A stretch of DNA of 44,247 bases from NCBI GenBank assembly GCA_050944915.1, contig JBMNRY010000003.1, positions 1-44,247 on the forward strand. The letters are read 5' to 3'. Made by a program: the position numbers and the translations under genes. This stretch comes from JBMNRY01 sp050944915. GTDB lineage: Bacteria > Bacillota > Limnochordia > JAAZLZ01. Under the pieces are notes generated by a model. That model was given only the letters and a program-made list of their open reading frames with translations, was not told where the DNA came from and did no database searches. Positions 1 to 7,308 of this stretch are shown piece after piece; position 1 is the first letter of the stretch, and each line of letters opens with the position of its first letter.

Positions 1-700
1 CACCGACGATCATCACCTTCTTGATGACCCCCTGGCCTCCACCTAATAGCCACAGTAATTTACTAGAGTTACCCCTCGGACCCAGGACGTAGATAATATC
101 ATGGGCTTTGATGTGATCTCCCCCTTGAGGGATGATCACATCATTATGGCGGGCGATAGCCACAACTAAACAATCCGGGGGAAAGGGCAAATTTTTCAGT
201 TGAGAATCAACCAATTTCGCCCCTTCCGGAACCCGGTAACCGACCATCTCCACCTTGCCGTGGGCAAAATAGTCCACCTCCGTAGCCAAGGGGGTCTTCA
301 GAAGTTTAAGGATCTCCGCGGCCACCAACTCCTCGGGATTGATCATTAAATCGATCCCCAATTCGTTCCTGGTAAACATATTGCCCGCGGGGAAATCATC
401 GCTGCTAACCCGGGCCACCGTCTCCTTAACTCCAAATCTCTTGCCCAAAAGGCAAGAGATCATGTTCACTTCATCGGTTTCGGTGACGGCAATGAGCAAA
501 TCAGCCTCCTTAGCCCCCGCCCTTTCTAGAACAGAAGCATGACCACCGCTTCCCAGAACAGTCAACACATCGAGGTTTTCCCCAACCTTCTCCAGGGCCT
601 GGGGGCACTGATCGATGACGACCACATCTTGCCCTTCTTCTGAGAGCTTGGCCGCGATAAAATATCCTACTTCCCCCGCTCCGACCACAATCACCCGCAC
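1..700 (-). CDS. trkA: Trk potassium uptake regulatory subunit TrkA, N-terminal part (cut by window edge)
   Basis: Peripheral NAD(H)/nucleotide-binding subunit that gates a Trk/Ktr-type K+ channel at the inner face of the membrane. The visible 233 residues begin VRVIVVGAGEVGYFIA, a Rossmann nucleotide-binding motif. A TrkA-C-like domain follows at about residues 135-215. At the window edge a second Rossmann fold opens (KKVMIVG), so the intact protein should be the usual two-module form of about 450 residues. I chose the GTG start at 698-700 because AGGGAG lies 7 nt upstream and the Rossmann strand begins at once. The 3' end lies outside the window. The 159-nt gap upstream holds a GC-rich stem-loop (736-758) but no clear promoter. 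Family assignment is firm; whether it serves TrkH or KtrB is not visible. Confidence 0.93.
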   Translation of the reverse strand, partial: MRVIVVGAGEVGYFIAAKLSEEGQDVVVIDQCPQALEKVGENLDVLTVLGSGGHASVLERAGAKEADLLIAVTETDEVNMISCLLGKRFGVKETVARVSSDDFPAGNMFTRNELGIDLMINPEELVAAEILKLLKTPLATEVDYFAHGKVEMVGYRVPEGAKLVDSQLKNLPFPPDCLVVAIARHNDVIIPQGGDHIKAHDIIYVLGPRGNSSKLLWLLGGGQGVIKKVMIVG

Positions 701-735
701 GGTACCACTCCCTAGGTTAGTAAGGCATAATAATC

Positions 736-758
736 CCGGGCTGGGGAGACCAACCCGG
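736..758 (-). other. GC-rich stem-loop upstream of trkA
   Basis: Nine-base-pair stem (CCGGGTTGG / CCAGCCCGG on the minus strand, one G-T pair) with a 5-nt loop, followed by GATTATTATG rather than a clean T-run. It may be a weak terminator for the HD-GYP unit or part of the trkA leader. The sequence does not decide. Confidence 0.35.
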
Positions 759-859
759 AATCAAATTTAACTCCATTAACCTCAAATAATCTACCATAGA
801 CTACATTAACCAGCAATGGGCCATTAACTCAATCTGGGCCCATAGAAGCGCTCCTTAAC

Positions 860-2113
860 CTAGTTTTCCCCTTGAGACAAACTATAAGCCTCAAAGGCTT
901 CCCTTTGGGCCTCGGCACGGATGGCGTCGATATGGTCAAAGTTCTCCACCAATAATTGGACTACTTCCCCGTCTAGGGCTCCCCCTTGGGCCATTTGATG
1001 CAAAACCCTCTGGGCCGCCTCGGCTTCCATCCCCGCCCGGTAAGGTCGATCTTCGGTGATGGCTGTAAAAACATCGGCCACAGCCATGATCCTAGATCCC
1101 AAGGGGATCCCCTCCCCCGTAATCCCGAAGGGATATCCTTGCCCATCGAGGCGTTCATGGTGAAAGGCTCCCCAGGTCTTAATCAACTCTAAGCCAGGGA
1201 TCAGATCTAACACCCGATAGGTGTAGTATGTATGGCTCTTGATCAAGATGTATTCCTCATCGTTCAAGGGAGCCGGTTTGTCCAAGATTTCCTTCGGGAT
1301 GGCTAATTTGCCTAAATCGTGGAGATATCCGGCGGTCTGCATCATTTCGCATTCCCAAGGGGAAAAGGACATCAGCTGGGCTAGGGCCTTGGAGGTGGCT
1401 GCTACCCCGGCGCTATGGGTGGAAGTAAAGGGGCTGCGGAAGTCGATGATATGGCTGAACAACTTAGCTAGTTTATTCAGCCCCGGTCCATCTAATAGGA
1501 CGGTTCGGAAAGTCAGTTTCTTGCTTAGAATGTCGAAGATATCGGCTGAGACCATATCTAACCAGAAGACCGGTTTCTCGGCTAGTTTCTCCAGGATATC
1601 TACCACATCGGGCCTGAATAGGGTGCCTTTGCGGGCCTTGATCTTTTCCAAAATGGAGTCTACCTGACCTAAAATCGGCTGTTCCCTGTCGATTAATACA
1701 TCAACCCGGTCCGATAGATGGATGATGTGACAGCCGATCGGGATCTGATCGCCGGCTTCCCCCCAAGGGGTATGATGGTCCCGAATTAAGCGAGCCGGCC
1801 CCGCAAAACGGCCAAAATCTTTATACAAGCGATAACCCATTTCCGCATGTTCCCGGGGATTCCTCAGATCGAATTCTAAAACATCGATTCTTTCCTGGGC
1901 GGACAGGGCTCCACTATCGTGGAGAAGTGCGGCGATACACAGCTCATGCCTTAAATCCCCTGGCAATCCCAAGGCTTCGGCGATGGTCAACGCCGTGTAG
2001 GCTACCCGTTTGTGGTGATTGACGACAACAGGACTAACCAAGTCCAAACAACCGGATAGGGCGATGACCATATCGAACAAAGAAACACGGTGGACACCGA
2101 ACAGAGGACTCAC
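860..2113 (-). CDS. HD-GYP domain protein, putative cyclic-di-GMP phosphodiesterase with an extra N-terminal HD domain
   Basis: 417 residues, predicted cytosolic. The C-terminal half carries an intact HD-GYP signature: His233, His-Asp 265-266 (YLHDLGKLAIP), His294, HHE at 318-320 and DGQGYP at 323-328. Family knowledge predicts hydrolysis of c-di-GMP to pGpG/GMP. The N-terminal half carries a second HD-type site (HH 33-34 and LLHDSG with His-Asp 65-66, plus HH 113-114), so this is a tandem-HD protein. The GTG start follows the hemerythrin stop after 5 nt, so the two genes are probably cotranscribed and may work together. No membrane segment or receiver domain is visible; input may come from the N-terminal HD domain or from the neighbour. 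Activity is inferred from conserved residues only. Confidence 0.9.
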   Translation of the reverse strand: MSPLFGVHRVSLFDMVIALSGCLDLVSPVVVNHHKRVAYTALTIAEALGLPGDLRHELCIAALLHDSGALSAQERIDVLEFDLRNPREHAEMGYRLYKDFGRFAGPARLIRDHHTPWGEAGDQIPIGCHIIHLSDRVDVLIDREQPILGQVDSILEKIKARKGTLFRPDVVDILEKLAEKPVFWLDMVSADIFDILSKKLTFRTVLLDGPGLNKLAKLFSHIIDFRSPFTSTHSAGVAATSKALAQLMSFSPWECEMMQTAGYLHDLGKLAIPKEILDKPAPLNDEEYILIKSHTYYTYRVLDLIPGLELIKTWGAFHHERLDGQGYPFGITGEGIPLGSRIMAVADVFTAITEDRPYRAGMEAEAAQRVLHQMAQGGALDGEVVQLLVENFDHIDAIRAEAQREAFEAYSLSQGEN

Positions 2114-2118
2114 CTACC

Positions 2119-2520
2119 CTACTTCAAATAAGTAACCATCTCTTTATCAACTTTGCTAATATGTTGAATGAGCCAATCGACCACCATTTTATTCACCGAG
2201 ATGACGAATTGTAATTTAGGCCCCTCCTCGTCTAGCCGTCCTTTCAGATCGGACAGACTGGCCACAAAGCCGTCATGCAACTTCTTGTGGGCTTCGTAAT
2301 ATGGATAGGGACTGTTACGCTGTAATTCTTCCTCATCCCGAAAGTGGGTCTTAACATAGTCGGCAAGAAAATCAACTAGTCGACCGACTTCTTCCTTTCC
2401 CCGACCCTGATTGCTGGCTTCCAATAATTTGTTGATCCGAGCGAACAATTCCTGGTGCTGAGAATCGATTAAAGGTACTCCAACGGCCAAATCGGAAGTC
2501 CATTCAATAGCCACAATCAT
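2119..2520 (-). CDS. Bacteriohemerythrin (oxygen-binding di-iron protein)
   Basis: 133-residue single-domain hemerythrin, the usual length. All seven expected di-iron ligands are present: His22, His59, Glu63, His78, His82, His120 and Asp125. Such proteins bind O2 reversibly and act in O2 delivery, scavenging or sensing. It is first in a two-gene unit with the HD-GYP protein, and O2- or redox-linked control of c-di-GMP turnover is a reasonable inference. The ATG start has AGGGAGG immediately upstream. A copy of the GGCAGGA-N15-YCGAA motif lies 26 nt before the start. No signal peptide is seen. Confidence 0.94.
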   Translation of the reverse strand: MIVAIEWTSDLAVGVPLIDSQHQELFARINKLLEASNQGRGKEEVGRLVDFLADYVKTHFRDEEELQRNSPYPYYEAHKKLHDGFVASLSDLKGRLDEEGPKLQFVISVNKMVVDWLIQHISKVDKEMVTYLK

Positions 2521-2545
2521 CCCTCCCTACCTTTTGGCACAGGTT

Positions 2546-2572
2546 TTCGGCATTGAAGCTTACTTTCCTGCC
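2546..2572 (-). promoter_or_regulatory. Recurrent intergenic motif GGCAGGA-N15-YCGAA, copy A
   Basis: On the minus strand GGCAGGA (2572-2566) and CCGAA (2550-2546) are separated by exactly 15 nt, 26 nt upstream of the hemerythrin start. The same pattern with the same spacer occurs at 10800-10826 and 22900-22926. Function unknown; the conservation of ends and spacing suggests a regulatory or RNA element. Confidence 0.6.
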
Positions 2573-2582
2573 CGGCGAGGGG

Positions 2583-2611
2583 AAATAAAAAATCCTCGGT
2601 GGATACCGAGG
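2583..2611 (-). terminator. Rho-independent terminator after tRNA-Leu
   Basis: Perfect 7-bp stem CCTCGGT / ACCGAGG with a 4-nt loop, followed on the minus strand by ATTTTTTATTT. It begins about 13 nt beyond the tRNA 3' end. Confidence 0.9.
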
Positions 2612-2623
2612 ACTAATTATCGA

Positions 2624-2708
2624 TGGTGCCCGGGACGAGAGTCGAACTCGTACGGTGTTACCCACACGGCCCTCAACCGTGCGCGTCTGCCAATTCCGCC
2701 ACCCGGGC
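2624..2708 (-). tRNA. tRNA-Leu (anticodon GAG)
   Basis: 85-nt type II tRNA with a long variable arm. The acceptor stem is GCCCGGG/CCCGGGC and CCA is encoded at the 3' end (2624-2626). The anticodon stem CACGG/CCGTG encloses loop TTGAGGG, giving anticodon GAG, which reads CUC and CUU leucine codons. The T-arm has GTTCGA(C)T. It is an independent unit: a near-consensus promoter ends just upstream and a terminator follows. Confidence 0.96.
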
Positions 2709-2720
2709 TTAACAACACCA

Positions 2721-2750
2721 ATTATACATCCACAACCTACCTTCTGTCAA
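2721..2750 (-). promoter_or_regulatory. Sigma-A promoter of tRNA-Leu
   Basis: Perfect -35 TTGACA (2750-2745), 18-nt spacer and perfect -10 TATAAT (2726-2721). The predicted start is about 6 nt before the tRNA 5' end. The rest of the gap up to the CDF gene (2751-2852) shows nothing convincing. Confidence 0.88.
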
Positions 2751-2852
2751 GGCTAGAAATCCCGGTGAGATCCTGAAAAGTCGACAATAGGTAGCTCGAG
2801 CTCCCTTACGGCCCGAACCGAGGGAAACGGTTTCGCCAAAGCCTTTGGGATT

Positions 2853-3743
2853 CTAGATCTCCCCATCGAGGCTTCCATGACCCATGGGCTCCACATGGAT
2901 GGAAATATGGGTCGTATTCGCGATTTCCTCAGCTAATGCCTCTTCTACTTCATGGAGGATCCGGTGGCTTTCCCCAAAGGACAGCTCCTTGGGTAGTCCG
3001 ATCTTGCAGGAAATGTGTAAATCGGCCCCATGGCGGTGGGCCCTAATATCACCGATATCCTTCACCTGGGAAACACCCATGGCCGCCGAAACGATGCGTT
3101 CGATAATCTCCGGCTCCACCTGGGCATCCATAATCTCATCGACGACCCGCTGAAAAATCTCCCAGCCTACTTTGATGATAAACAAACCCACTATAAAGGC
3201 CGCGATGGGATCGAGAAAGGGGAAGCCCAACCGGGCAAAGAAAATCCCCAGGGCCGAGGCTATGGAAGTCATAGCATCGGAACGATGGTGCCAGGCATCG
3301 GAAATGAGGGCTTGGGAGTCCAGCTTCTTACCCATGGCTAAATTATAGCGGAACATGGTTTCTTGAAACAAAATGGAAAAAAGGGCGACGGCTAGGGCCG
3401 CTGGCCCCGGCACTTCCGGTACCCCTTGAAAACCGGTTCGCACTGCATTGACCATGATGCCAATTCCTGCCAGAATCAGTAGAACGGCCAAGAGTTTTGT
3501 GGCCACCGTTTCCGCCCGACCGTGACCATAGGGATGGCGTTCATCGGCCGGTTGTTTGGCAATGCCCATGCTAATGATGATAATAATGGTGGACAAAGCA
3601 TCCGATGCCGAATGGATGGCATCGGCCAATAATGCAGCACTATTGGCCCACAAACCCACGGTGAGCTTCAGAAGGGTGAGGAAGGAAATCCCTAGGAGCG
3701 TATGCCTGGAGACCCTACTTGCCGCTTCATAACGGGAAACCAT
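2853..3743 (-). CDS. Cation diffusion facilitator (CDF) family metal efflux transporter
   Basis: About 296 residues, usual for the family. The protein exports divalent metals (Zn, Co, Ni, Cd, Fe or Mn depending on subtype) across the cytoplasmic membrane. Six membrane segments are expected from about residue 15 to 190. The CDF metal-site signatures are present: LLADAIHSASD early and DAWHHRSD later, plus HPYGHGRAE between TM2 and TM3. The C-terminal domain has a metal-rich RAHRHGADLHISC stretch and ends in ISIHVEPMGHG. I chose the ATG at 3743 because GGAGGAG lies 8 nt upstream; a longer in-frame reading to 3941 would run through the leader RNA and promoter. The gene sits behind its own promoter, an apparent metal riboswitch and an attenuator, so expression is probably metal-induced. 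Which metal is exported is inferred from the leader only. Confidence 0.93.
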   Translation of the reverse strand: MVSRYEAASRVSRHTLLGISFLTLLKLTVGLWANSAALLADAIHSASDALSTIIIIISMGIAKQPADERHPYGHGRAETVATKLLAVLLILAGIGIMVNAVRTGFQGVPEVPGPAALAVALFSILFQETMFRYNLAMGKKLDSQALISDAWHHRSDAMTSIASALGIFFARLGFPFLDPIAAFIVGLFIIKVGWEIFQRVVDEIMDAQVEPEIIERIVSAAMGVSQVKDIGDIRAHRHGADLHISCKIGLPKELSFGESHRILHEVEEALAEEIANTTHISIHVEPMGHGSLDGEI

Positions 3744-3768
3744 CTCAAATCTCCTCCTCGCCTTAGAG

Positions 3769-3804
3769 AAAAACGCCTGGGGAACTGGTGAGTCCCACAG
3801 GCGT
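3769..3804 (-). terminator. Attenuator terminator in the CDF gene leader
   Basis: Long hairpin on the minus strand: ACGCCTG/CAGGCGT outer stem, GGGAC/GTTCC inner stem, loop around TCACCA, then TTTTT (3773-3769). The CCTGT and GGGACTC parts also belong to the proposed aptamer, so aptamer and terminator are mutually exclusive. The CDF ribosome-binding site begins only 9 nt after the T-run. Confidence 0.85.
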
Positions 3805-3851
3805 ATAACCTGCTGCCATAAGGCCCGGATACTTGCTGTACCCTGTCTCGC
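3789..3851 (-). ncRNA. Probable NiCo (czcD-type) cobalt/nickel riboswitch aptamer
   Basis: Between promoter and attenuator the leader can fold as a multi-stem junction. GAGACAGG (3848-3841) pairs with CCTGT...CTC (3801-3789) to close it. The inner hairpins are GGGTA/TATCC and GCC-TTAT-GGC, flanked by the purine-rich strings GGGCC and GGCAGCAGG. The arrangement, a closing stem that ends in GGGACTC and overlaps a terminator upstream of a CDF gene, resembles what I recall of the NiCo riboswitch class. I matched it by memory of the pattern, not by a covariance search. Other metal-sensing leaders (yybP-ykoY, M-box) fit less well. Confidence 0.6.
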
Positions 3852-3878
3852 TGAATAACAAATACTGATTTTTGTTTT

Positions 3879-3908
3879 ATTATAAGCAATGGACAAGAAC
3901 GATGTCAA
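3879..3908 (-). promoter_or_regulatory. Sigma-A promoter of the CDF gene
   Basis: Perfect -35 TTGACA (3908-3903), 18-nt spacer and perfect -10 TATAAT (3884-3879). A start near 3872 gives a leader of about 130 nt, which holds the aptamer and attenuator. Confidence 0.88.
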
Positions 3909-3971
3909 GGACGGGAAAACCCCGGGCCTTAGAGGCACCACCTGCCGTCGGACGAGTCTTTAGTTCAAGGT

Positions 3972-5006
3972 TCAAAGAAGGGGTTTTAGCCGATCCGATG
4001 GGACTAAGCCAGGGATGCGACCCCTTTTGGCGATGGGTTTGCCGTTGACCTCCTTGATATCTAAGGTCATATCCATGGGCGAAGCAGCGGAAATATAGCT
4101 GCCTACACCAAGACCATCGGCACCGGCTTCGACCAATTCCCGGATCCGTTGGGGATTTAGACCTCCGGAAACGAAAATCCCCACATGGCTGAAGCCCGCT
4201 TGGTCCAGTCGGGCACGCACTTCCCGAACTAGGCCGGGGGTAACCCCTCCCCGCTCCGCCGGTGTATCTAATCGGATGGCATCGAGATTGGAGCCGAGGG
4301 CCTCGGCCACCCGTAGGCTTTCTTCCACTTCGTCTTTAAAAGTATCGACTAAAATGGTCCGGGGTGCATCGGGGGGCATAAGGCGATGGTAGGCTTCGGC
4401 GGCGGTGACGGTGTCACCGACGATCAAGAAAAGGGCATGGGGAACAGTCCCCACCGGTTCCAAATTGGCCAATTTGGCGCCTAGAATACAGGAGGCTCCC
4501 TGGGCACCACCGATGATGGCTGCCCGTTCCATGACCGGCGCCACCGCCGGATGGACGTGGCGGGCGCCGAAACAGATGACAGGCTTGTCCCCAGCCGCGT
4601 CGACACATTCCCGGGCTGCGGTGGCCCACGCGGAAGAGCTGGCTAGAATACCTAAGAGGGCCGTTTCCAAAATCCCAAAGGCGCCGTAAGATCCCCGAAT
4701 GCGCATGACTACCTCACCGCCCTCGATGGGCGCTCCTTCAGGCAGGGCTTCCACCTGGACATCTAAATGCTGCAACAGGCGGCGGCACTCCTCTATTCCA
4801 CAGAGGATACCGGCCTTGCGGCTGAAGACCTCCGCGACGACGGGGGTGTTGTCCAACTTAAGGTTCTGGAGGATCTCCCTGGTCCGAATGAAATAAAGAT
4901 CGCTGGTCAGACCGGTGGCTATCTCGGTTCCGTTTGCCGAAAAGGTCAAACGATCCTCCCCCACTTTGAAATCCCTTACCTGCCGTAGGCTCTTAATCTG
5001 TTCCAA
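3972..5006 (-). CDS. Nicotinate phosphoribosyltransferase-like protein (NAD salvage)
   Basis: 344 residues. The family joins nicotinate and PRPP to give nicotinate mononucleotide, the first step of NAD salvage. Recognisable parts are the N-terminal strand-rich region with TSDLYFIRTREIL, the central GARHVHP motif, the VDTFKDE region and the C-terminal phosphate-binding FVSGGLNPQRIRELVEAGADGLGVGSYI loop. It is at the short end for NAPRTase and matches the short form common in Firmicutes and archaea. The TTG start has AAAGGGGAT upstream; the reading overlaps the 3' end of the transglycosylase gene by 14 nt, which suggests translational coupling. It appears to be the last gene of the polA cluster. 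A quinolinate-PRTase-like specificity is less likely but not excluded. Confidence 0.85.
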   Translation of the reverse strand: MEQIKSLRQVRDFKVGEDRLTFSANGTEIATGLTSDLYFIRTREILQNLKLDNTPVVAEVFSRKAGILCGIEECRRLLQHLDVQVEALPEGAPIEGGEVVMRIRGSYGAFGILETALLGILASSSAWATAARECVDAAGDKPVICFGARHVHPAVAPVMERAAIIGGAQGASCILGAKLANLEPVGTVPHALFLIVGDTVTAAEAYHRLMPPDAPRTILVDTFKDEVEESLRVAEALGSNLDAIRLDTPAERGGVTPGLVREVRARLDQAGFSHVGIFVSGGLNPQRIRELVEAGADGLGVGSYISAASPMDMTLDIKEVNGKPIAKRGRIPGLVPSDRLKPLL

Positions 5007-5586
5007 AATGTGTATCCCCTTTCTCTCCCACTGCTTCGGGCCAGACTCCCCGGTAGATCATTTGGTAACGGGTCTCCATGGTCGATACCCGTCGGATAAA
5101 ACCCCGGGTTTCCCGGAAGGGAATCTGGTGGATATCTTCTAATCGACCGGACCATACCTTATTATCCAGCCATTGGCGAACATTACCCCGCCCCCCGTTA
5201 TAGGCGGCTAAGACCTGGGCCTTTTCCCCATCGAACTCTTCCAATAAGTTGGCTAAATACCAAGTTCCCAACTTGATGTTGACCTGGGGATTGAAGAGGG
5301 CATCGGGATGGATCGGTTCGTTAATCTGTTCCCCGATCCATTGGGCCGTTTCAGGCATGAGCTGCATTAACCCCCGGGCCCCTTTGGGGGATATGGCTTG
5401 GGGGCGAAAATTACTCTCTATTTTCACTACTGCAGCCACCAAATAGGGATCTACCCCATATTCTTCGGCATATTCCTGGATCTGCTCCTTGTAACCAATG
5501 GGATAAAGCCACCTCAAAAAATGGTTGGTTCCCAAGGAGAGGGCCAGGAACAGGATTAATCCCACCACCAGTAGGTATTTGATCAC
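4993..5586 (-). CDS. Membrane-anchored lytic transglycosylase (SLT domain)
   Basis: 197 residues. It cleaves the MurNAc-GlcNAc bond of peptidoglycan, forming 1,6-anhydro ends. Residues 3-22 are a single hydrophobic signal-anchor, which places the enzyme on the outer face of the membrane. The SLT domain spans about residues 35-175, with the catalytic glutamate in VVKIESNFRPQA, then SPKGARGLMQLMP and the AAYNGG motif. The GTG start follows GGAGG with 7-nt spacing. It lies between mgsA (17-nt gap) and the NAPRTase-like gene (overlap), so it is part of the same transcription unit. It resembles the small YjbJ/SLT family of Firmicutes. Confidence 0.93.
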   Translation of the reverse strand: MIKYLLVVGLILFLALSLGTNHFLRWLYPIGYKEQIQEYAEEYGVDPYLVAAVVKIESNFRPQAISPKGARGLMQLMPETAQWIGEQINEPIHPDALFNPQVNIKLGTWYLANLLEEFDGEKAQVLAAYNGGRGNVRQWLDNKVWSGRLEDIHQIPFRETRGFIRRVSTMETRYQMIYRGVWPEAVGEKGDTHFGTD

Positions 5587-5602
5587 GTCCTAACCTCCGC
5601 AC

Positions 5603-5986
5603 CTATTCATCGAGGAACAGAGATTTGATCACCAACTCCCCTGTGGCCGCGTTTGTAGCCAATGGTATGTTATGGACATCACACATCCGCAAGAGGGCCG
5701 TTATATCTGGTTCATGGGGTTGGGCCTTATGGGGGTCGCGCAAAAAGACCACCGCGTCGATTTTCCCCTCGGCGATCTCGGCACCGATCTGTTGATCTCC
5801 GCCATAGGGTCCCGAGTTTTTCTTTTCCACCGGCAAACCGGTGGCTTCCTCTACGACCTTCCCCGTGGTACCAGTGGCGACCAAATCAGCTTGTGCTAAG
5901 ATATTACTATATTTCTTAACAAATAAGACCATGGCGACCTTCTTTTGGTCGTGGGCGATCAGCGCTAACCGCCTTCTTTTTCCCAT
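5603..5986 (-). CDS. mgsA: Methylglyoxal synthase
   Basis: 127-residue cytosolic enzyme that converts dihydroxyacetone phosphate to methylglyoxal and phosphate, a bypass that relieves sugar-phosphate overload. Typical motifs are IAHDQKK near the N-terminus, ATGTTG, the GPYGGDQQIGAEI active-site segment and FLRDPHKAQPHEPD. Length is normal. The ATG at 5986 is preferred over the upstream in-frame TTG at 5995, because AAGGAGGG is about 10 nt from the ATG but only 1 nt from the TTG. It overlaps the 3' end of coaE by about 20 nt. Confidence 0.96.
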   Translation of the reverse strand: MGKRRRLALIAHDQKKVAMVLFVKKYSNILAQADLVATGTTGKVVEEATGLPVEKKNSGPYGGDQQIGAEIAEGKIDAVVFLRDPHKAQPHEPDITALLRMCDVHNIPLATNAATGELVIKSLFLDE

Positions 5987-6579
5987 TGTTCCCAAACCCT
6001 CCTTATCTGTTGCTCCGTTTCCTTCAGGGAACGGGAATTATCGATTATATCATCGGCCCGGGCCAACCGTTCTTCCCGAGATATTTGGGCCTCCAACCGC
6101 TGCTGGGCCTGGCCATGGGTCAAACCATCCCGTTCTTGCAGCCGCTGTAATTGTAATTCCACGGGCAGATCGACGACCAGGATGCGGTCAACCAAGTCGT
6201 CGGCCCCCACTTCAAACAACAGGGGGATGTCCACTACGATCACAGATGCTAGCGCCGCCCGGCAGGCGTTATCGATATCCTCCCGGAGACGGGTTAAAAT
6301 AAGGGGATGCATAATCTCATTCAAACGTCGTCGAGCCTCAGGTTGGGCAAATATAGTCCGGCCGAGTTTTTTCCGATCCAAGCTGCCATCGGGATGGAAA
6401 TAATCGGACCCGAAGGCCTTCTTGATCTGGTGCCAAGCCTCTCCTCCCGGGAGAACCAATTCCCGGGCGATTTCATCGCTATCGATGAGCTGGGCTCCCA
6501 GTCGGACCAACATCCTGGCCACTGTGCTTTTACCAGAGGCGATGCCGCCGGTGAGACCGACGACCAAGGGTCTTTCCAT
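5965..6579 (-). CDS. coaE: Dephospho-CoA kinase
   Basis: 204 residues. It catalyses the last step of coenzyme A synthesis, ATP-dependent 3'-phosphorylation of dephospho-CoA. The P-loop GGIASGKST lies at about residues 10-18, followed by DSDEIARELV and the lid/CoA-binding DIPLLFE motif. Full length. ATG start with an AGAGGA ribosome-binding site. Its place after ytaF and mutM-polA repeats the B. subtilis order. Confidence 0.97.
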   Translation of the reverse strand: MERPLVVGLTGGIASGKSTVARMLVRLGAQLIDSDEIARELVLPGGEAWHQIKKAFGSDYFHPDGSLDRKKLGRTIFAQPEARRRLNEIMHPLILTRLREDIDNACRAALASVIVVDIPLLFEVGADDLVDRILVVDLPVELQLQRLQERDGLTHGQAQQRLEAQISREERLARADDIIDNSRSLKETEQQIRRVWEQWEKEGG

Positions 6580-6592
6580 ACTGACTCATCCT

Positions 6593-7234
6593 CTATAACA
6601 ACCATAGGGTCCCAAGACCCGCCAAAATCAAACCAGGTAAGATGACAAGAATGGGTCGGCTCCCCCAAGTCGAAATCCAATTGTTGCCAACGGTCAAGCC
6701 AGTAGTTAGAAAACAGAACTTAGTCAGAATAACCAAGGGAGTCATCAGGGTTGGAGAAAGTCCAGCCATGGCCGCTCCGAACCCAGCTGCCATGGCATCC
6801 ATGGCTAAAGCAGTTCCTAGGAGAATGGCTTCCCCGCAGCTTAACAACCCCGAGCGGTCCCGGTCGGCCTCCACCGGTTCCCGCATAATATGGACGATAA
6901 TGCCCAAGGGTCTTAAATGAAGGGCCAACACCGTCGAGGGACCCTGGGTTTTAGAATCCCCCTGGGGTGTCCTTGGAGTCCGGAGGTTTTGGTAGACCAA
7001 CCATAAACCAAAACCGATTAACAGTACAGCCCCCGCCTGCTGGGCAAAGGGGATATAGGCGGCCAACCACCCTCCGGCCATCATAGCCCCATAAAGGCTG
7101 ATGCCTGAAGCTAGGCTGACGACCACCACCGACATCAAGGGCATCTTAATCTTACGCAATCCAAAGGCGACACCGGCGCCAAATCCGTCAACACTGACTG
7201 CTGCTGCTAGTAATAGAGCAGAAATGAGTTCCAA
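6593..7234 (-). CDS. ytaF: Sporulation membrane protein YtaF (MntP-like)
   Basis: 213 residues with about six hydrophobic segments arranged as two halves around a hydrophilic middle (about residues 85-125). The N-terminal VSVDGFGAGVAFGLR and the second-half AMDAMAAGFGAA are the paired Asp motifs of the MntP/YtaF family. MntP exports Mn; YtaF is sporulation-associated and its substrate is not established. The TTG start follows AGGAGAGG. Position between mutM and coaE is the conserved position of ytaF in B. subtilis, which is the main reason for the symbol. Confidence 0.9.
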   Translation of the reverse strand: MELISALLLAAAVSVDGFGAGVAFGLRKIKMPLMSVVVVSLASGISLYGAMMAGGWLAAYIPFAQQAGAVLLIGFGLWLVYQNLRTPRTPQGDSKTQGPSTVLALHLRPLGIIVHIMREPVEADRDRSGLLSCGEAILLGTALAMDAMAAGFGAAMAGLSPTLMTPLVILTKFCFLTTGLTVGNNWISTWGSRPILVILPGLILAGLGTLWLL

Positions 7235-7308
7235 ATTTCCTCTCCTCCCATAGCCGCTTATGGTCTCTACCTCCCATAATACGACTAGGAAAGAGGATTG
7301 GTGCTAAA

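Noticed and set aside
2530..2575. Sigma-D (flagellar) promoter for the hemerythrin/HD-GYP unit, suggested by GCCGAAAA
   Set aside because: No TAAA box at the required distance, and GCCGAAA is part of the recurrent motif instead.
2790..2805. AGCTCGAGCT palindrome between tRNA-Leu and the CDF gene
   Set aside because: No loop, no T-run and no neighbouring signal; probably chance.
3744..3941. N-terminal extension of the CDF protein up to 3941
   Set aside because: It would translate the promoter and riboswitch leader, while a good ribosome-binding site precedes the ATG at 3743.
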